Shown in pieces: positions 43,699 through 45,080 of a stretch of 45,080 nt of DNA. The notes below the pieces were generated by a model that was not told the DNA's origin, searched no databases, and worked only from the letters and a program-made list of their open reading frames with translations. The DNA comes from Cyclobacteriaceae bacterium. Lineage in GTDB: Bacteria; Bacteroidota; Bacteroidia; Cytophagales; Cyclobacteriaceae. Position 1 is the first letter of the stretch, and every line of letters begins with the position of its first letter. Location: contig JALONI010000012.1 of the NCBI GenBank assembly GCA_025455015.1, forward strand, positions 1 to 45,080, written 5' to 3'. The translations under genes were made by a program, and so were the position numbers.

Positions 43699-45080
43699 AT
43701 GGCGGAGTACAGCAAAGAAGAAATCAGGCGCCTGGAAGAAAAATGGCGTAACCAGTGGAACGAGTGGGGTCTCTACCGCGTGGAAAACGACACCTCCAAA
43801 CCGAAGTACTACATCCTGGACATGTTTCCCTACCCTTCGGGCGCGGGCCTGCACGTGGGGCACCCGCTGGGGTACATCGCATCAGACATTGTGGCGCGCT
43901 TTAAGCGGCTGAAGGGTTTTAACGTACTGCACCCCATGGGCTTTGATGCCTTTGGCCTGCCGGCCGAGCAGTATGCCCTTGAACATGGTGTGCACCCCGC
44001 CCAAAGCACGCAAGAAAACATCGCCAACTTCAAACGGCAGATGGCAAAAATTGGCTTTTGCTACGACTGGAGCCGCGAAGTGCAGACCTGCGATCCGGCT
44101 TACTACAAATGGACACAATGGATCTTTCTGCAACTGTTTGACAGTTGGTTTAACCGCCAGCAACAGAAGGCCGAGCGGATAGGCGACCTGATCACGATTT
44201 TTGAAAAAGAGGGAAACGGGAATCATCCTGTGCCGAATGCCAAATTTACGCTTGACGGCCACCGGGGTCAGCACTTTGATGCAGCCGGCTGGAGGGCGTT
44301 TTCGGAACGGGAAAAGCAGGAGGTGCTGATGGAGTACCGCCTGGCCTACCTGGCCTACACGGATGTGAACTGGTGTGAGGCACTGGGTACCGTGCTGGCC
44401 AATGACGAGGTGATCAATGGCGTAAGCTACCGCGGGGGCTACCCGGTGGTGAAGCGGCAGATGCGGCAGTGGAGCCTGCGCATCACCGAATATGCCGAGC
44501 GGCTGTTGAAGGGCCTGAACGAAATCGACTTTAGCGAATCGTTGAAAGAGATCCAGCGGAACTGGATCGGGAAGAGTGTGGGGGCGTTGATTGAGTTTGA
44601 CCTCACCCCTTACCCCTCTCCGGAGGAGAGGGGAACGTCCATCCCAAACAGCCTTCGAAGCACCCCCCCTTCTCCTGTGGAGAAGGGGAAGGGGGATGAG
44701 GTCCACGCACAGGATTTCATCTTTACCACCAATACAAAAACATGGCAAAGCCTAAAAGAGCATGCACGCGAAAACCGGAAAAATGCAACGGAAGCGGAAG
44801 ACGCTCTTTGGCAAGCAGTGCGAAACAATGCGCTGGGGTTCCGTTTTAGGCGACAGCATGCCATTGGCCGATTCATTGTTGACTTCGTATGCATCGAGAA
44901 AAGGCTGGTGGTAGAAGTAGATGGCCCCATTCACGAGCAACAAATACGCGAGGATGCTGAGCGCACTGAGATACTCCAAAACGAAGGATTTCAGGTGATC
45001 CGCTTTGCCAACGAGGACGTTCTTCAGCGGCTTTCTTCCGTGCTTGAAAAAATTAAAAGTACACTAGTCCTTTCCCCCTC
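43699..45080 (+). CDS. leuS: Leucyl-tRNA synthetase (5' part) interrupted in frame by repeat and nuclease domain
   Basis: The first 460 codons of leuS, running off the window. Residues 1-300 are normal: the ATP-binding signature HVGH (52-55) in [14 protein letters not shown], the [17 protein letters not shown] motif, and [21 protein letters not shown] just before the CP1 editing domain. There, where relatives go on to the threonine-rich FTTRPDT motif of the editing site, residues 302-334 come from a palindromic repeat, 335-344 read [11 protein letters not shown]-like sequence, and 345-454 form a DUF559 nuclease domain. The frame never breaks over about 480 bases. Whether the LeuRS resumes after the element lies beyond the window. 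Confidence 0.93.
   Translation, partial: MAEYSKEEIRRLEEKWRNQWNEWGLYRVENDTSKPKYYILDMFPYPSGAGLHVGHPLGYIASDIVARFKRLKGFNVLHPMGFDAFGLPAEQYALEHGVHPAQSTQENIANFKRQMAKIGFCYDWSREVQTCDPAYYKWTQWIFLQLFDSWFNRQQQKAERIGDLITIFEKEGNGNHPVPNAKFTLDGHRGQHFDAAGWRAFSEREKQEVLMEYRLAYLAYTDVNWCEALGTVLANDEVINGVSYRGGYPVVKRQMRQWSLRITEYAERLLKGLNEIDFSESLKEIQRNWIGKSVGALIEFDLTPYPSPEERGTSIPNSLRSTPPSPVEKGKGDEVHAQDFIFTTNTKTWQSLKEHARENRKNATEAEDALWQAVRNNALGFRFRRQHAIGRFIVDFVCIEKRLVVEVDGPIHEQQIREDAERTEILQNEGFQVIRFANEDVLQRLSSVLEKIKSTLVLSP
44601..44701. repeat. Double-hairpin palindromic repeat inside leuS
   Basis: Two perfect hairpins: CCCCTCTCC-gga-GGAGAGGGG (44613-44633) and CCCCTTCTCC-tgt-GGAGAAGGGG (44666-44688). They are enclosed by an outer CCTCACCCC (44601-44609) that pairs with GGGGATGAGG at the end (44692-44701). 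The whole can fold as a three-way structure and is read through in frame as [11 protein letters not shown]...[13 protein letters not shown]. Repeats of this appearance are common in Bacteroidota genomes. Confidence 0.88.
44731..45060 (+). other. DUF559 (Vsr-like) nuclease domain embedded in LeuRS
   Basis: Residues 345-454 of the leuS frame match DUF559/Vsr-like endonucleases: [38 protein letters not shown], then the PD-(D/E)XK-like core FIVDF with Asp395, VVEVDG with Glu406 and Asp408, His412 and [13 protein letters not shown]. All core residues are present, so it could be active. It is preceded by the palindromic repeat and followed by CCTTTCCCCCTC, which looks like the start of another repeat arm at the window's edge. 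No stop or start codon separates it from LeuRS. Confidence 0.85.

Noticed and set aside
1-45080. tRNA, rRNA or CRISPR arrays
   Set aside because: I looked for CCA-adjacent cloverleaf arms, conserved rRNA stretches and regularly spaced repeats, and found none.
44601-45080. An intein in leuS
   Set aside because: The insert has no Cys/Ser start or His-Asn end typical of protein splicing in the part I can see, and the nuclease is of the DUF559 type and not LAGLIDADG or HNH. The end is outside the window, so this is not final.

Overview
The window is a stretch of chromosome from a member of the Bacteroidota, most likely the order Cytophagales. The evidence is: promoters of the Bacteroidota type (TAnnTTTG at -7); a ubiE-porT pair, porT being a type IX secretion gene found only in this phylum; a one-piece CrtYcd-type lycopene cyclase with CrtZ; a DUF2911 protein; a ligase-associated DExH helicase; and many Bacteroidota-style lipoproteins. 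No rRNA, tRNA or CRISPR array was seen.

Layout. 1-4.4 kb: end of an OmpA-domain gene, ubiE/menG, porT, a short-chain dehydrogenase, an alpha/beta hydrolase and two envelope proteins. 4.5-7.6 kb: a large ABCG-like half transporter. 7.7-11.7 kb: cytidine deaminase, saccharopine-dehydrogenase-like protein, Nudix hydrolase, pyrE and a YceI protein. 11.86-17.04 kb: an AT-richer island with an IS3-family element, small secreted proteins and several broken genes. It is flanked by two copies of the last ~70 bp of the helicase gene that lies to its right.

17.0-30.5 kb: the helicase, then a light-response and carotenoid region: a CarH/LitR-type B12 photoreceptor repressor, a palindromic operator over a promoter, an ECF sigma factor, crtI, crtB, idi, an ABC exporter pair, a small DUF6435-like gene, a photolyase, an SDR/DUF2867 protein, an SRPBCC protein, crtZ and a lycopene cyclase. 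These genes would turn GGPP into zeaxanthin and repair UV damage, probably derepressed by light through the B12 sensor and amplified by the sigma factor. crtE (GGPP synthase) is not in the window.

30.5-43.4 kb: housekeeping and accessory genes: lipoprotein, galM, superoxide dismutase, MocR regulator with a divergent EamA transporter, a frameshifted GNAT gene, ilvE, a flavin-binding protein, a small basic protein, a YopX-like protein, a lipid kinase, DUF2911, a BamA-like outer membrane protein, a YiiX-like lipoprotein and an NTF2-like protein. 43.7 kb to the end: the 5' part of leuS.

The most striking observation is at the right edge. The leuS reading frame is interrupted, without losing frame, by a ~100-bp double-hairpin palindromic repeat followed by a complete DUF559/Vsr-like nuclease domain, placed in the CP1 editing region of leucyl-tRNA synthetase. 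A second, unrelated palindromic repeat is inserted in frame in superoxide dismutase. Together these suggest frame-preserving palindromic elements invading essential genes, possibly served by a DUF559 nuclease. That mechanism is inference; the insertions are read directly from the sequence.
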